The notes beneath the pieces are model-generated. The model searched no databases. It was not told the DNA's origin and was given only the letters and a program-made list of their open reading frames with translations. From Mesorhizobium loti (GTDB lineage Bacteria > Pseudomonadota > Alphaproteobacteria > Rhizobiales > Rhizobiaceae): a DNA stretch of 64,000 nt. How positions within the stretch are numbered: the stretch's first letter is position 1; each line of letters starts with the position of its first letter. Position numbers and translations under genes: made by a program. The DNA is taken from contig NZ_LPWA01000153.1 of assembly GCF_001510895.1 (NCBI RefSeq), forward strand, positions 62,001 through 126,000, in the 5' to 3' direction. Below, piece by piece: positions 47,099-56,137 of the stretch.

Positions 47099-47341
47099 CC
47101 GCTGCCACCCCGCATCCAGCAATCCGATCCGGCCGAGTTCCCGGTCCATCGCCTTCGCGACGTCGCGGCGCTCGGCGCCGATGTCGCGCAGCTGGCTGTC
47201 GGAGAGGTCCTCGATGGACTCGTTGGGAAGCCGGGCGGCGATCCGCGCCTGACGCAGCCAATCGATCGTGGCGCGCAGCCAAAGCGTGATGCCGGAGCGG
47301 GATTTCAGGGCGGTACGGGACTTGAGAGCGATCTCGGTCAT
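47087..47341 (-). CDS. DUF1127 (YjiS-like) small basic protein
   Basis: 84 residues. The C-terminal half is a DUF1127 domain: SIEDLSDSQLRDIGAERRDVAKAMDREL. The N-terminal half is basic (ALKSRTALKSRSG). Members in rhizobia and Agrobacterium bind RNA or influence sRNA and phosphate responses; for this one nothing more can be said. The stop codon lies in the palindromic repeat. It is divergent from a LysR regulator, a common arrangement for a target gene. Confidence 0.85.
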   Translation of the reverse strand: MTEIALKSRTALKSRSGITLWLRATIDWLRQARIAARLPNESIEDLSDSQLRDIGAERRDVAKAMDRELGRIGLLDAGWQRPRQ

Positions 47342-47474
47342 GGCTTTATCCGTGTTCTCCGGACATCAAATCCGGTTTGATGGTGTTTCGATGCTGCAAT
47401 CATGCCGGATTGAAAAATAAACGGGAAACGAGTAGTTCTTGTTCGATCATCAAGTTTTATTTGGAGATGATCCG

Positions 47475-48401
47475 ATGTCCCGCCTGCTGCCCGGAACGCG
47501 CGCGCTGAGGACGTTCGAGGCGGCGGCCAGGCACCTCAATTTCACCCGCGCCGCAGACGAGCTCGGCCTGACGCCGGCCGCGGTCAGCCACCAGATCAAG
47601 GAGATCGAGGATCAGCTCGACCTGGTGCTGTTCACGCGCACAAGCCGCACGATTCGGCTGACGGAAGCGGGTAACGTGCTTCACGAGGCCTCGATCGACG
47701 CGCTCGACCTGCTCAGCCGCGCCGTCAGCCGCGCGCGCAAGATGAGCAGAGGCGCGGCGCTTCTGAAGGTGACGCTCGACGCGCAGTTCGCGACGAAGTG
47801 GCTGATGCGGCGCGTCGACGATTTCCGCCGGCAGAAGCCTGGCATCGAGCTGCGCTTCGACATTGCGCACGAGGTGCGCGACTTCGAGCGCGACGATGTC
47901 GATGCCGGCATCCGTTTCGGCGCCGGCAGATATCCGGGGCTTTGCGCGCATCGGCTGTTCGAAAACATCATCATTCCGGTGTGCAGCCCGGCGCTGTTGG
48001 CGTCAGGCCCGCCGCTGAAGGAGCCGCGCGATCTCTTCAACCATACGCTTGCGCATATCGAATGGTCGCGGCAGGGGGTGACGTGGCCGAACTGGCGGAT
48101 GTGGATGCAGGCGGCCGGCGTCGACGATTTCGACGACAGCCGAACGCTCGTCTTCGGATCCTCCACCGACGCCACGCAGGCGGCGCTCGACGGCAATGCC
48201 GTGGCGCTGGCCGACTTCGCGATGGTGGCCAACGATCTTTCGCAAGGGCGGCTCATCCGCCCCTTCGAGCTCGGCATCAAGGTCGCGCCGGAATTCGCCT
48301 ATTTCCTGGTCTATCCGGAAGGAGTGAAAGACGACGCGCGCATCGTCGCCTTCCGCGATTGGCTTCTCGACGAGGTCGCGAAAGACGGAGAGGCGGGGTA
48401 G
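47475..48401 (+). CDS. LysR-family transcriptional regulator (GcvA-like)
   Basis: 308 residues from the ATG at 47475, preceded by TTGGAGATG. The N-terminal helix-turn-helix is LRTFEAAARHLNFTRAADELGLTPAAVSHQIKEIEDQL, followed by a periplasmic-binding-like effector domain (LKVTLDAQFATKWLMRRVDDF, DVDAGIRFGAGRYPGL). The pattern is that of the GcvA/TrpI subgroup, often regulating amino-acid or beta-lactamase genes. The divergent DUF1127 gene 133 bp away is the likeliest neighbour target. Confidence 0.9.
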   Translation: MSRLLPGTRALRTFEAAARHLNFTRAADELGLTPAAVSHQIKEIEDQLDLVLFTRTSRTIRLTEAGNVLHEASIDALDLLSRAVSRARKMSRGAALLKVTLDAQFATKWLMRRVDDFRRQKPGIELRFDIAHEVRDFERDDVDAGIRFGAGRYPGLCAHRLFENIIIPVCSPALLASGPPLKEPRDLFNHTLAHIEWSRQGVTWPNWRMWMQAAGVDDFDDSRTLVFGSSTDATQAALDGNAVALADFAMVANDLSQGRLIRPFELGIKVAPEFAYFLVYPEGVKDDARIVAFRDWLLDEVAKDGEAG

Positions 48402-48425
48402 CGATACTCCGAATCACTCCGCGCC

Positions 48426-48533
48426 TTTAAAGCGCGCCGCGCCGAAACAGATTCAGGCGACACGCTTTAAGTCTTTGTTCTGATGCATGTCGTTGTCCCA
48501 GAACCGCCGCACACTTCTGGGTGACATGCACTA
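48426..48533. repeat. Paired palindromic repeats, family C (copy 3)
   Basis: TTTAAAGCGCGCCGC...GACACGCTTTAA, then ATGCATGTCGTTGTCCCAGAACC...TTCTGGGTGACATGCA. It is almost identical to copy 1. Its right edge supplies the stop codon of the convergent DUF1761 gene. Confidence 0.85.
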
Positions 48534-48956
48534 GCCCGCGGGTGCAGCCGGTGCGCCGAACCAGCCGATCACCGCACCCATGATCAGCAGCACGCCCAGC
48601 CAGTGGCCGGCATCGATCAGGGTGAGGTTCCAGCCGAATCCTTCATAGCGGTGGTTGACCGAAAGCGTGGTGGCGACGAAGCCCAGCCAAAGCACGAAGC
48701 CGAACAGCAATCCTGCGACCGGGTTCGGCTCGCCGCCGGTTATCGCGCCGACCACCAGCGTCAGGATCAGCGCCATCACCAGTTCGGCGATGAAGCTGAC
48801 GATGAACGGAACCGGCGAGCGCTTCATCGTCGCCGGGTCGAGCTTTGCCGCTTTCAGCCAGGGCTTGCTCAAACCCATGTACCAGACGGCGCCAAACAGC
48901 CAAGCCACGACGGCGGCTACGATCACCGCCAGCCAGTTCACGACCGAAAAATCCAT
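48531..48956 (-). CDS. DUF1761 membrane protein
   Basis: 141 residues behind GGGGAGGGG. Four membrane helices: NWLAVIVAAVVAWLFGAVWYMGL, FIVSFIAELVMALILTLVVGA, NPVAGLLFGFVLWLGFVATTLSV and WLGVLLIMGAVIGWFGA. The FGAVWYMGLSKPWLKA motif is typical of DUF1761. Function is unknown. Its TAG stop is formed at the edge of a family C repeat, so the native C-terminus may have been altered. Confidence 0.85.
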   Translation of the reverse strand: MDFSVVNWLAVIVAAVVAWLFGAVWYMGLSKPWLKAAKLDPATMKRSPVPFIVSFIAELVMALILTLVVGAITGGEPNPVAGLLFGFVLWLGFVATTLSVNHRYEGFGWNLTLIDAGHWLGVLLIMGAVIGWFGAPAAPAG

Positions 48957-48970
48957 GAATCCCCTCCCCG

Positions 48971-49018
48971 ATGCGTGTCGCTCAAAAGTGTGAGCGGTTT
49001 TGAGACAACGACACGCAT
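48971..49018. repeat. Palindromic repeat, family C (copy 4, diverged)
   Basis: ATGCGTGTCGCTCAAAAGTGTGAGCGGTTTTGAGACAACGACACGCAT: the outer arms ATGCGTGTCG/CGACACGCAT are perfect. Loop sequence and orientation differ from the other copies. Confidence 0.75.
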
Positions 49019-49058
49019 GAATTGAATTGGCTGATGGAATCCCTGTTCGCTGACGGCG

Positions 49059-49730
49059 TCAAGCAGGCGTAGCGGCACCCCAGCGCCAGACGGTGGTGCG
49101 CTTGACCTCGGCATCTTCCAGCACACGCGTCACCGGCACCTGGTAGACGGCGAGCGATTGCAGCCCTTTCTTCGGCAGGTAGGCGCGGCCGGGATCGCCG
49201 ACGAGGATGTCGGCGCCGCGCGCCGTGAGTGTCGCGAACCAGGGCCCTAGCCGGTCGGCCAGCGGCTTGTCGTAGAAGACATCGCCGGCGAGCACCACAT
49301 CCCAGCCGTCATCCGTATCGATGCAGTCCGCATCCAGGAATTCGGCCTTCACGTCATTGGCTTCCAGGTTGAGCGTAATCACCGCCGCGCAGAAGGGATC
49401 GATGTCGGCGGCAATCACTTCAGCCGCGCCGGCCTTGAGGGCGGCGATGGCGACCATGCCGGAGCCGGAGGCGAAATCGAGCACCCGTCTTCCCCGCACC
49501 GTCGCCGGATGGTCGAGCACATAGCGGGCGAGGCCCTGGCCGCCGGCCCAGGCAAAGGCCCAGAAGGGCGGCGGCAGGCCGATCTCGGCCAGATCCTCCT
49601 CGGTGCGCAGCCACAGATCATGCGCCTCGTCGGCCAGATGCAGCAGCACTTCCGGCACATGCGGCGGCGCCATCAGCGCCGTATTGTCGAGGATGAATTT
49701 TTTGGCGGTCCCGAGCGTGAGCCGTTTCAC
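49059..49730 (-). CDS. Protein methyltransferase-like (ETFB-KMT type) SAM methyltransferase
   Basis: 223 residues from a GTG at 49730 that overlaps the upstream EVE gene stop (GTGA). PPPFWAFAWAGGQGLARYVLD precedes motif I VLDFASGSGMVAIAALKAGA and IAADIDPFC. GDVFYDKPLADRL holds the post-I motif. The FWAFAWAGGQ region matches the group that includes the electron-transfer-flavoprotein lysine methyltransferase. Substrate is inferred only by family. Confidence 0.8.
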   Translation of the reverse strand: MKRLTLGTAKKFILDNTALMAPPHVPEVLLHLADEAHDLWLRTEEDLAEIGLPPPFWAFAWAGGQGLARYVLDHPATVRGRRVLDFASGSGMVAIAALKAGAAEVIAADIDPFCAAVITLNLEANDVKAEFLDADCIDTDDGWDVVLAGDVFYDKPLADRLGPWFATLTARGADILVGDPGRAYLPKKGLQSLAVYQVPVTRVLEDAEVKRTTVWRWGAATPA

Positions 49731-50152
49731 GGCGCCGGATTGAGATCGGCCATGCGGCAGACCTCTTTCCATTCGGCCGGGGTCACCGGCTGCACGGAAA
49801 GCCGGCCGAGACGCACCAGCGCCATGTCGGCCAACTTGGGATTGGCCTTGACCTGTTCCAGCGTCACCGGCTTCGGCACGTCCTTGTAACCGCGGATGTC
49901 GACGCATTCCCAGCGTGGGTCGTCGGTGGTGGTGTCGGGATGAGCAAGCGCGCAGACCTCGGCGATGCCGACGATGTCGAGGCCCTCGTTGGAGTGATAG
50001 AAGAAGCCGAGATCACCGATCTGCATGGCCTTCATGTTGTTGCGGGCGGCGTAGTTGCGCACGCCGTCCCACTGCGTGCCCGTCTTGCCCTTGGCCTTCA
50101 GCGCCTCGAAGGAAAAGACCGAAGGTTCGGACTTGAACAGCCAGTAGTTCAT
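49727..50152 (-). CDS. EVE (PUA-like) domain protein
   Basis: 141 residues, a single EVE domain: MNYWLFKSEPSVFSFEALKAKGKTGTQWDGVRNYAARNNM, IGDLGFFYHSN, IVGIAEV and PVTLEQVKANPKLADMALVRLGRLSVQPVT. EVE domains belong to the PUA-like class that binds modified bases in RNA or DNA. It is coupled to the methyltransferase gene and lies in the same orientation as tsaD, a tRNA modification gene. Confidence 0.93.
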   Translation of the reverse strand: MNYWLFKSEPSVFSFEALKAKGKTGTQWDGVRNYAARNNMKAMQIGDLGFFYHSNEGLDIVGIAEVCALAHPDTTTDDPRWECVDIRGYKDVPKPVTLEQVKANPKLADMALVRLGRLSVQPVTPAEWKEVCRMADLNPAP

Positions 50153-50254
50153 TTCACTTGTCCCATTGCCGTTGTCGGTTCGCCACGATGAAGCATTCGC
50201 GCTACCCTTACCCTTTCCTCGTTCTCAGGGGGAGTGGGGAGCGCAAGCGAGCGA

Positions 50255-50551
50255 TCATGCGCTGGCGGGCTTCTGGAAGACCCAGTTCCACGCCCGGATT
50301 TCGATGCTCTCGAACAGGCCGGCCTTGGCATAGGGGTCGGTGGCCGCCAGAGCTTGCGCCGCCGCCATATCCGGCGCTTCGATCATCACCAGGCTGCCGT
50401 CCGGCTTGCCGTCGGCGTCGAGGAAGGGGCCGGCGAAGGCAAGTTTCCCTTCGCTGATCAGCCCTTCCAGGAAGGCCGCGTGCGCCGGCCGCGTGTCGAT
50501 ACGCAGCTGCAGGCTGCCGGGCTTATCCTTGCAAATCAACGCGAACAGCAT
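50255..50551 (-). CDS. YciI family protein
   Basis: 98 residues: MLFALICKDKPGSLQLRIDTRPAHAAFLEGL, AGPFLDADGKPDGSLVMIEA (the conserved His/Asp pair and GS) and DPYAKAGLFESIEIRAWNWVF. The ferredoxin-like YciI fold; the catalytic role is unknown. It starts 18 bp after gpsA, so it belongs to the tsaD-gpsA transcript. Confidence 0.9.
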   Translation of the reverse strand: MLFALICKDKPGSLQLRIDTRPAHAAFLEGLISEGKLAFAGPFLDADGKPDGSLVMIEAPDMAAAQALAATDPYAKAGLFESIEIRAWNWVFQKPASA

Positions 50552-50569
50552 GTCTAAAACTCCGATGGT

Positions 50570-51604
50570 TCAGATGTCGGTTTCGGTTTTGAGCGGCCGC
50601 GTCATCAGCGCCGTGACCGCTTGGCCGATGGTCACCTTGCCGTCGAGGATTGCGGCGACGGCCGAAATGATCGGCGCCTCGATCTGGCGATCGGCGGCGA
50701 TGCGGGCGGCGATGCCCGCGGTCGGCACGCCTTCGGCGAGCGGCAGGCCGGCAAGCGGCTTGCCCTGGCCGAGCGCCAGGCCATAGGCGAAATTGCGCGA
50801 CTGCGCCGACGAGCAGGTGAGAAGCAGGTCGCCGAGGCCGGAAAGCCCCATCAGCGTCTCCGGCCGGGCGCCGAAGGCGGCGCCGATGCGGCGCAATTCG
50901 ACGAAACCGCGCGTCACCATGGCGGCCTGGGCGCTGGCGCCGAGCCCGGCGCCGGTCACCGCACCGGCGGCGATGGCAAAGACATTCTTCAGCGCGCCGC
51001 CGATCTCGACACCGATCAGGTCGTCGCTGGAATAGCAGCGCAGGTTCTCGGCCGAGAAGCGGGCGGCAAGCTCGGCCGCCAGTTCGCCATCCCGGGCGGC
51101 GACCACCACGGCCGTCGGCAGGCCGCGCGCGACATCGCTGGCAAAGCTCGGGCCGGAAAGGGCTGCGACCGGATTGTTCGGCAGGCTCTCCTCGACGATC
51201 GCCGACAGCAGCGCCCCGGTGCCGCGCTCGATGCCCTTGGCGCAGAGAACCAGCGGCACGCCCTTCGGCACATGGCCGGCGGCGGTAGCCAGCATCGCGC
51301 GCAGCGATTGCGCCGGCGTCACCGCCAGCACGCAGTCGGCGCCGTTGAGCGCTGCAGCAATATTGCTCGTTGCGACGATGCCCGGCTCGATCGCGATGCC
51401 GGGCAGGTAGCGCGGGTTCTCGCCGCGATCGATGGCGGCTACAGTCTCGTTGTCGCGCGCGTAAAGCCGCACGAAATGGCCGGCGCGCAGCATCGCGAGC
51501 GCCAACGCCGTGCCCCAGGCGCCTCCGCCCAGCACCGCAACGCGCCAGCCGCTCGCAGGCCTCTTGCTGGTCGTGCTTTTCCTGGTCATGCCTTTCTGGG
51601 TCAT
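50570..51604 (-). CDS. gpsA: NAD(P)H-dependent glycerol-3-phosphate dehydrogenase
   Basis: 344 residues from the ATG at 51604, which overlaps the tsaD stop (ATGA). The nucleotide-binding GGGAWGT is at residues 26-32. LCAKGIERGTGALLS, ALSGPSFASDVARGLPTAVV, IGGALKNVFAIAAG (catalytic Lys) and GLSGLGDLLLTCSSAQSRNF are diagnostic. It makes sn-glycerol-3-phosphate for phospholipids. The first 19 residues are basic and unlike most homologues, so the true start might be further in. Confidence 0.95.
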   Translation of the reverse strand: MTQKGMTRKSTTSKRPASGWRVAVLGGGAWGTALALAMLRAGHFVRLYARDNETVAAIDRGENPRYLPGIAIEPGIVATSNIAAALNGADCVLAVTPAQSLRAMLATAAGHVPKGVPLVLCAKGIERGTGALLSAIVEESLPNNPVAALSGPSFASDVARGLPTAVVVAARDGELAAELAARFSAENLRCYSSDDLIGVEIGGALKNVFAIAAGAVTGAGLGASAQAAMVTRGFVELRRIGAAFGARPETLMGLSGLGDLLLTCSSAQSRNFAYGLALGQGKPLAGLPLAEGVPTAGIAARIAADRQIEAPIISAVAAILDGKVTIGQAVTALMTRPLKTETDI

Positions 51605-52689
51605 GCCTTGGCACCGCGCCGGCCCGAGCCGACCAAGGGAGCCGAAACACTGTCCAGCGGCCAGCGCGAGCGCGGCACGAAGTCGGCGGCGTTCTCGCCC
51701 GCCATTCCGGCGCGCAGCCGCTCGATGCCGGCCCAGGCGATCATCGCCGCATTGTCGGTGCAGAGCTTCTGCGGTGGCGCCACGAAGGCGAAGCCGGCTT
51801 CGGAACAAAGCGCCTCAAGCGTGCCCTTGATCGTCCGGTTGGCGGCGACGCCGCCGGCGACGACCAGCGCAGGGCTCGCCTTGTCGGGAAATTCCTGGCG
51901 GAAGCGGGCGAGGGCTCGCGCGACACGGTCGCCCAGCGCATCGGCCACCGCCGCCTGGAAGGAGGCGCAGATATCGGCGACGTCCTGGTCGCTGAGCGGC
52001 GCGATCGCCGTCGCCGCCTGGCGCACGGCGGTCTTCAGGCCGGAGAAGGAGAAATCGGGCTGCGCCGAGCCTTTCATCGGGCGCGGGAAGGCAAAGCGGC
52101 TGGCATCGCCGCTCGCCGCCGCCTTCTCGACATTCGGTCCGCCGGGATAGGGCAGGCCAAGCATCTTGGCCGTCTTGTCGAAGGCCTCGCCCAGCGCATC
52201 GTCGATGGTCGTCGCCCAGCGCTGGTAGTCGCCGACACCACGCACGGCAACGATCTGGGTGTGGCCGCCGGAAACGAGCAAAAGCAGATAGGGAAAATCG
52301 AGGCCGTCGGTCAGCCTTGCGGTCAGCGCGTGGCCTTCGAGGTGGTTGATGGCGATCAGCGGCTTGTTCGCGGCCGCGGCGATCGCCTTGGCGGTCATCA
52401 GTCCGACGATCAGCCCGCCGACGAGACCCGGCCCGGCGGTGGCCGCGATCGCGTCGACATCGTCGAGCGACACCGTGGAGTCGGCAAGGGCTGCTTCCAC
52501 AATCCCGTCCAGCGCCTCGACATGGGCGCGCGCGGCGATCTCAGGCACGACGCCGCCGAAGGCCGCATGCTCCTCGATCTGGCTCAGCACCACATTCGAC
52601 AAGATTTCAGGCGCGGAAGCGCCGTCCAGCGCCACCACGCTGGCCGCCGTCTCGTCGCAACTCGTCTCAATGCCCAGAACGCGGATCAA
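51601..52689 (-). CDS. tsaD: tRNA N6-threonylcarbamoyladenosine synthase subunit TsaD
   Basis: 362 residues. MIRVLGIETSCDETAASVV opens the protein, and the metal-binding His116 and His120 lie in NHLEGHALTARL. LLLLVSGGHTQIVAV and the nucleotide motif VVAGGVAANRTIK follow. It transfers the threonylcarbamoyl group to A37 of ANN-decoding tRNAs together with TsaB/TsaE (not in this window). It is divergent from hemC across 226 bp. Confidence 0.96.
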   Translation of the reverse strand: MIRVLGIETSCDETAASVVALDGASAPEILSNVVLSQIEEHAAFGGVVPEIAARAHVEALDGIVEAALADSTVSLDDVDAIAATAGPGLVGGLIVGLMTAKAIAAAANKPLIAINHLEGHALTARLTDGLDFPYLLLLVSGGHTQIVAVRGVGDYQRWATTIDDALGEAFDKTAKMLGLPYPGGPNVEKAAASGDASRFAFPRPMKGSAQPDFSFSGLKTAVRQAATAIAPLSDQDVADICASFQAAVADALGDRVARALARFRQEFPDKASPALVVAGGVAANRTIKGTLEALCSEAGFAFVAPPQKLCTDNAAMIAWAGIERLRAGMAGENAADFVPRSRWPLDSVSAPLVGSGRRGAKA

Positions 52690-52915
52690 TTCGTCGCTGT
52701 CCTCGAAGATTGTGTCTCCGGCCTTTCCTATATAGGAGGTCTGTCGATATTCAGGTGATGCCGGCCTGCAAATGGCGGTTTTCTGCGCTTCCGGTGGTCA
52801 CGTACCCAAAAGTACGCTCCGCTCCGGTTCTCGAAATCCACCATTTTCGGCTCGGCCTGACCTCAATCTCGGCAGACCTCGAAATCGCCCCGGGGGTTAT
52901 CACGGACCGCGCGCC

Positions 52916-53839
52916 ATGCAAACTTTGAAAATCGGAACACGCGGCAGCCCGCTGGCGCTCGCCCAGGCGCACGAGACGCGGGCGCGGCTGATGAAGGCGC
53001 ATGGCCTTCCCGAAGAGGCATTCGAAGTGGTGCCCATCTCGACCAGCGGCGACCGCATCCAGGACCGGCCGCTTTCGGAAGCCGGCGGCAAGGGCCTGTT
53101 CACCAAGGAGATCGAAGAAGCGCTGCTCGACGGCCGCATCGACATCGCCGTGCATTCCTCCAAGGACATGCCGACGGTGCTCCCCGATGGGCTGGAGCTC
53201 TCCACTTTCCTGCCGCGCGAGGATGCGCGCGACGCTTTCATCGGCAAGGCGGTGAAGCGGATCGCCGATCTGCCGCATGGCGCCAGGGTCGGCTCGTCGT
53301 CGCTGAGGCGCCAGGCGCTGATCCGTCGGATGCGGCCGGACCTCGACGTGGTGATGTTCCGCGGCAATGTGCAAACGAGGCTGCGCAAGCTTGACGAGGG
53401 TGTCGCCGACGGCACCATCCTTGCCTATGCCGGGCTGAAGCGGCTTGGGCTCGGAAATGTCATCACCGACCTGATGCCGTTGGATGTCTTCCCGCCGGCG
53501 CCGGGCCAGGGCGCGATCGGCATCGAGAGCCGCATCGGTGACCGGGCAGTGGAAAAAAAGCTGGCGGCCATCCACGATGCGCCGACCGGGCAGGCGCTGG
53601 CCTGCGAGCGCGCCTTTCTCGCCGCGCTCGACGGCTCATGCCGCACGCCGATCGCCGGCCATGCGACGATATCGGGCGAAAAACTGTCTTTTGCCGGGCT
53701 GATCATCTCGCCCGACGGCACCGAGTCGCATGAGGTCAAACTAGACGGCTTGGCCCAGGACGCGGCTGCAATAGGCGCGGAAGCCGCGCGGACGGTGCGC
53801 GCCAAGGCCGGCGCAAAATTCTTCGAGGGCTGGGCCTGA
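52916..53839 (+). CDS. hemC: Hydroxymethylbilane synthase (porphobilinogen deaminase)
   Basis: 307 residues from the ATG at 52916 (MQTLKIGTRGSPLALAQAHE). The dipyrromethane cofactor is bound through Cys242 in GSCRTPIAGHA. VHSSKDMPT and RGNVQTRLRKLDEG are conserved catalytic segments. It polymerises porphobilinogen to hydroxymethylbilane, the substrate of HemD encoded directly after it. Confidence 0.96.
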   Translation: MQTLKIGTRGSPLALAQAHETRARLMKAHGLPEEAFEVVPISTSGDRIQDRPLSEAGGKGLFTKEIEEALLDGRIDIAVHSSKDMPTVLPDGLELSTFLPREDARDAFIGKAVKRIADLPHGARVGSSSLRRQALIRRMRPDLDVVMFRGNVQTRLRKLDEGVADGTILAYAGLKRLGLGNVITDLMPLDVFPPAPGQGAIGIESRIGDRAVEKKLAAIHDAPTGQALACERAFLAALDGSCRTPIAGHATISGEKLSFAGLIISPDGTESHEVKLDGLAQDAAAIGAEAARTVRAKAGAKFFEGWA

Positions 53840-53840
53840 C

Positions 53841-54554
53841 ATGGTCCGCGTCCTGGTGACGAGGCCGGAACCGGGCGCCTCCCGCACGGCCCTGCGGCTC
53901 GAAGCCCAGGGATTTCAAGCCATTGTGCTGCCGCTGACCAAGACGGTGGCGCTGCCGGTCGAGGCAAGCGTCTTTCCTGCCGCCGTCGCGGTCGCCGTCA
54001 CCAGCGCCAACGCGGTTCGTCATGCGCCGAAAGCGCTGATCGCGACGCTTGCCGCCCTGCCTTGCCATGCGGTCGGGAAAAGGACGGCCGACGCTTGCCG
54101 CGCGGCTGGATTCAGGTCCGTCTCCGAGGGTCCGGGCGATGCCGAAGCGCTGGCCGGTGCGATAAGTAACGAACTCGCAGGCAAAGAGATGGTCTATCTT
54201 TGCGGCCGTGTGCGCTTTCCGGTCTTCGAGGAGCGGCTCGCGGCGGCCGGCGTACGGTTCCATGCGGTCGAGACCTATGACACGGTTCGGCTTGCCTATC
54301 CGGACGAAGAGATCGTCGCCCGCCTTTCGAACAAGCCCGTCGACGCGGTGCTGCTCTATTCGGCCAAGGCTGCCGAGGCGCTGAGCCCGCTGAACCGCCG
54401 GCCCTCGCTACGTGGCCTGTTCGAAAACGCGGAATTCCTCGCGCTGTCCGCCCGTGTCGCCAAGGCACTGGACGGAGTCGGCGGGCAAGAGGTCCGCATT
54501 GCCTCCCACCCCGACGAGGGTGCGATGCTGGCGCTTTTGTCGCTGCCGCGCTGA
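53841..54554 (+). CDS. hemD: Uroporphyrinogen-III synthase
   Basis: 237 residues. MVRVLVTRPEPGASRTALRLEAQGF, AVAVTSANAVRH, AVGKRTADACRAAGF, LLYSAKAAEAL and ALSARVAKAL mark the two-domain HemD fold, whose sequence conservation is generally low. It starts 1 bp after hemC. It closes the tetrapyrrole ring, supplying heme and B12 pathways. Confidence 0.92.
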   Translation: MVRVLVTRPEPGASRTALRLEAQGFQAIVLPLTKTVALPVEASVFPAAVAVAVTSANAVRHAPKALIATLAALPCHAVGKRTADACRAAGFRSVSEGPGDAEALAGAISNELAGKEMVYLCGRVRFPVFEERLAAAGVRFHAVETYDTVRLAYPDEEIVARLSNKPVDAVLLYSAKAAEALSPLNRRPSLRGLFENAEFLALSARVAKALDGVGGQEVRIASHPDEGAMLALLSLPR

Positions 54555-54654
54555 GCCGCGTCATCACACCGCCCCTTTTCACCGCTTGGTGATGTGCTAG
54601 AGCATCCCCCTAGACCCTTCGAACCATCCACAAGCCAGTTCGCGGAGCCCAAGC

Positions 54655-56127
54655 ATGGTCAAGACGCCGAAGACGCGACATTCGAAGAGTCGCCGCGAGC
54701 CGGTGACGATCGAGCTCGAGCCCGGCGCCGTCTCGCGAATCGCCGACGAGGATGACGCCAAGGCAGAGACCAGCGCGGAACAAACCGATAACTCGAAGGA
54801 GGAGGAAGCCGCCTCCGCCTCGCAGCCGGAAGCGCCGGAAGAGCCCATCCATGCCGAGCAGACCGATATCGAGCCGTGGGAACACGCCGATGCCGCACGG
54901 GCCGGGGCTGACGGGTCTGAAGCCAAGAACAAGGATGAGGCGGAGGCGCCCTATCCCGGAGGTTCGGAGGCTCCGAAGAGCGAGCCAAAGGGCTTCGGCT
55001 ACGATTTCGAGGACGCGTCGGCGACCAAGACCAATTCTGCCGCCTCGGCGCCGAAGCCGAGCGAGAGCCGGGACGACGATTCCGGACCGACGGCCTCCAG
55101 GCGCTCTGGCGTCAACACCATCGCAGCCGGTGTCATCGGCGGCGTGATCGCGCTGGCCGGCGCCGGTCTCCTGCAGGCGGTTGGTCTGCTCGGCGCTCCG
55201 GCCACCGGCGGACCGCCGCTCGACGGCGTCACTGGCGAGATCGCTTCGCTGAAGAGCGAGATCGCGGCGCTCAAGGAAACGGCCGATGCCGGCGCCTCCG
55301 CCAAGGTCGACGGCCTGTCCTCGGCGCTCGATCAGGTGAAGTCGGATATCGCGGCGCTGAAATCCTCGGCCGGGCAAAGCGGCGACGGCACCGCGCTCAA
55401 GGCGCTCAACGACAAGGTCGGCCAGATCGAGACGACGGTCGCCGACCTGCAGAAGGCCGGCAGCGCCGCGCCCGTCGACCTCGGCCCGCTCAACGAGAAG
55501 CTCGCCGGGCTCGACGCGCTGGTGAAATCGACCGGCGACGCGGCGAAGACCGAGGACGGTCGGATCGCGGCGCTGGAACAGTCGGTGTCGCAGCTCTCCG
55601 GCAAGGTCGAGGCGCAAGCCTCGCAGCCGAAGATCGCGCTCGCCATTGCCGCCTCGGCGCTGAAGGCCGCGCTCGATCGCGGCGCGCCGTTCGCGACCGA
55701 GCTCGACACGTTCGCGGCGATCGCGCCGGACGCGCCGGAAATCGCGGTGCTGCGCTCCTATGCCGAGAAGGGCGTGCCGACTCGCGCCACGATCGCCGCG
55801 GAGGTCGACGCCGCCGCCAACGCCATGGTCGAGGCGGCGACACCGGTCGACCAGAATGCGGGCTTCTTCCGGAGCCTGGTGTCGAGCGCCGAATCGCTGG
55901 TCAAGGTGCGGCCGGTCGGCACCGTCGAAGGCAAGGGCGCGCCGGAAACCGTGGCGCGCATCGAGGTCGCGGTCAATCAAGGCGACTATGCCAAGGCGCT
56001 CGCCGAATACGAAACGCTGCCCGATGCGGCGAAGGCGGCCGGCGCCGATTTTGCCGGCAAACTGAAGGCGCGGCTCGAGGTCGAAAAGCAGATCGAAGCG
56101 CTGATTGCCGGCGCGACGAAGGCGTGA
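54655..56127 (+). CDS. Mitofilin (Mic60)-family inner-membrane protein
   Basis: 490 residues in four parts: a disordered acidic N-terminus (1-155); one transmembrane helix IAAGVIGGVIALAGAGLLQAV near 160-182; a coiled coil (about 185-310, EIASLKSEIAALKETAD and similar); and a C-terminal mitofilin signature (VEGKGAPETVARIEVAVNQGDYAKALAEYETLPDAAK). This architecture and the place after hemD match alphaproteobacterial Mic60, which shapes intracytoplasmic or inner membranes and contacts outer-membrane proteins. Ala-rich composition makes details uncertain. Confidence 0.85.
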   Translation: MVKTPKTRHSKSRREPVTIELEPGAVSRIADEDDAKAETSAEQTDNSKEEEAASASQPEAPEEPIHAEQTDIEPWEHADAARAGADGSEAKNKDEAEAPYPGGSEAPKSEPKGFGYDFEDASATKTNSAASAPKPSESRDDDSGPTASRRSGVNTIAAGVIGGVIALAGAGLLQAVGLLGAPATGGPPLDGVTGEIASLKSEIAALKETADAGASAKVDGLSSALDQVKSDIAALKSSAGQSGDGTALKALNDKVGQIETTVADLQKAGSAAPVDLGPLNEKLAGLDALVKSTGDAAKTEDGRIAALEQSVSQLSGKVEAQASQPKIALAIAASALKAALDRGAPFATELDTFAAIAPDAPEIAVLRSYAEKGVPTRATIAAEVDAAANAMVEAATPVDQNAGFFRSLVSSAESLVKVRPVGTVEGKGAPETVARIEVAVNQGDYAKALAEYETLPDAAKAAGADFAGKLKARLEVEKQIEALIAGATKA

Positions 56128-56137
56128 GGACCGACAG

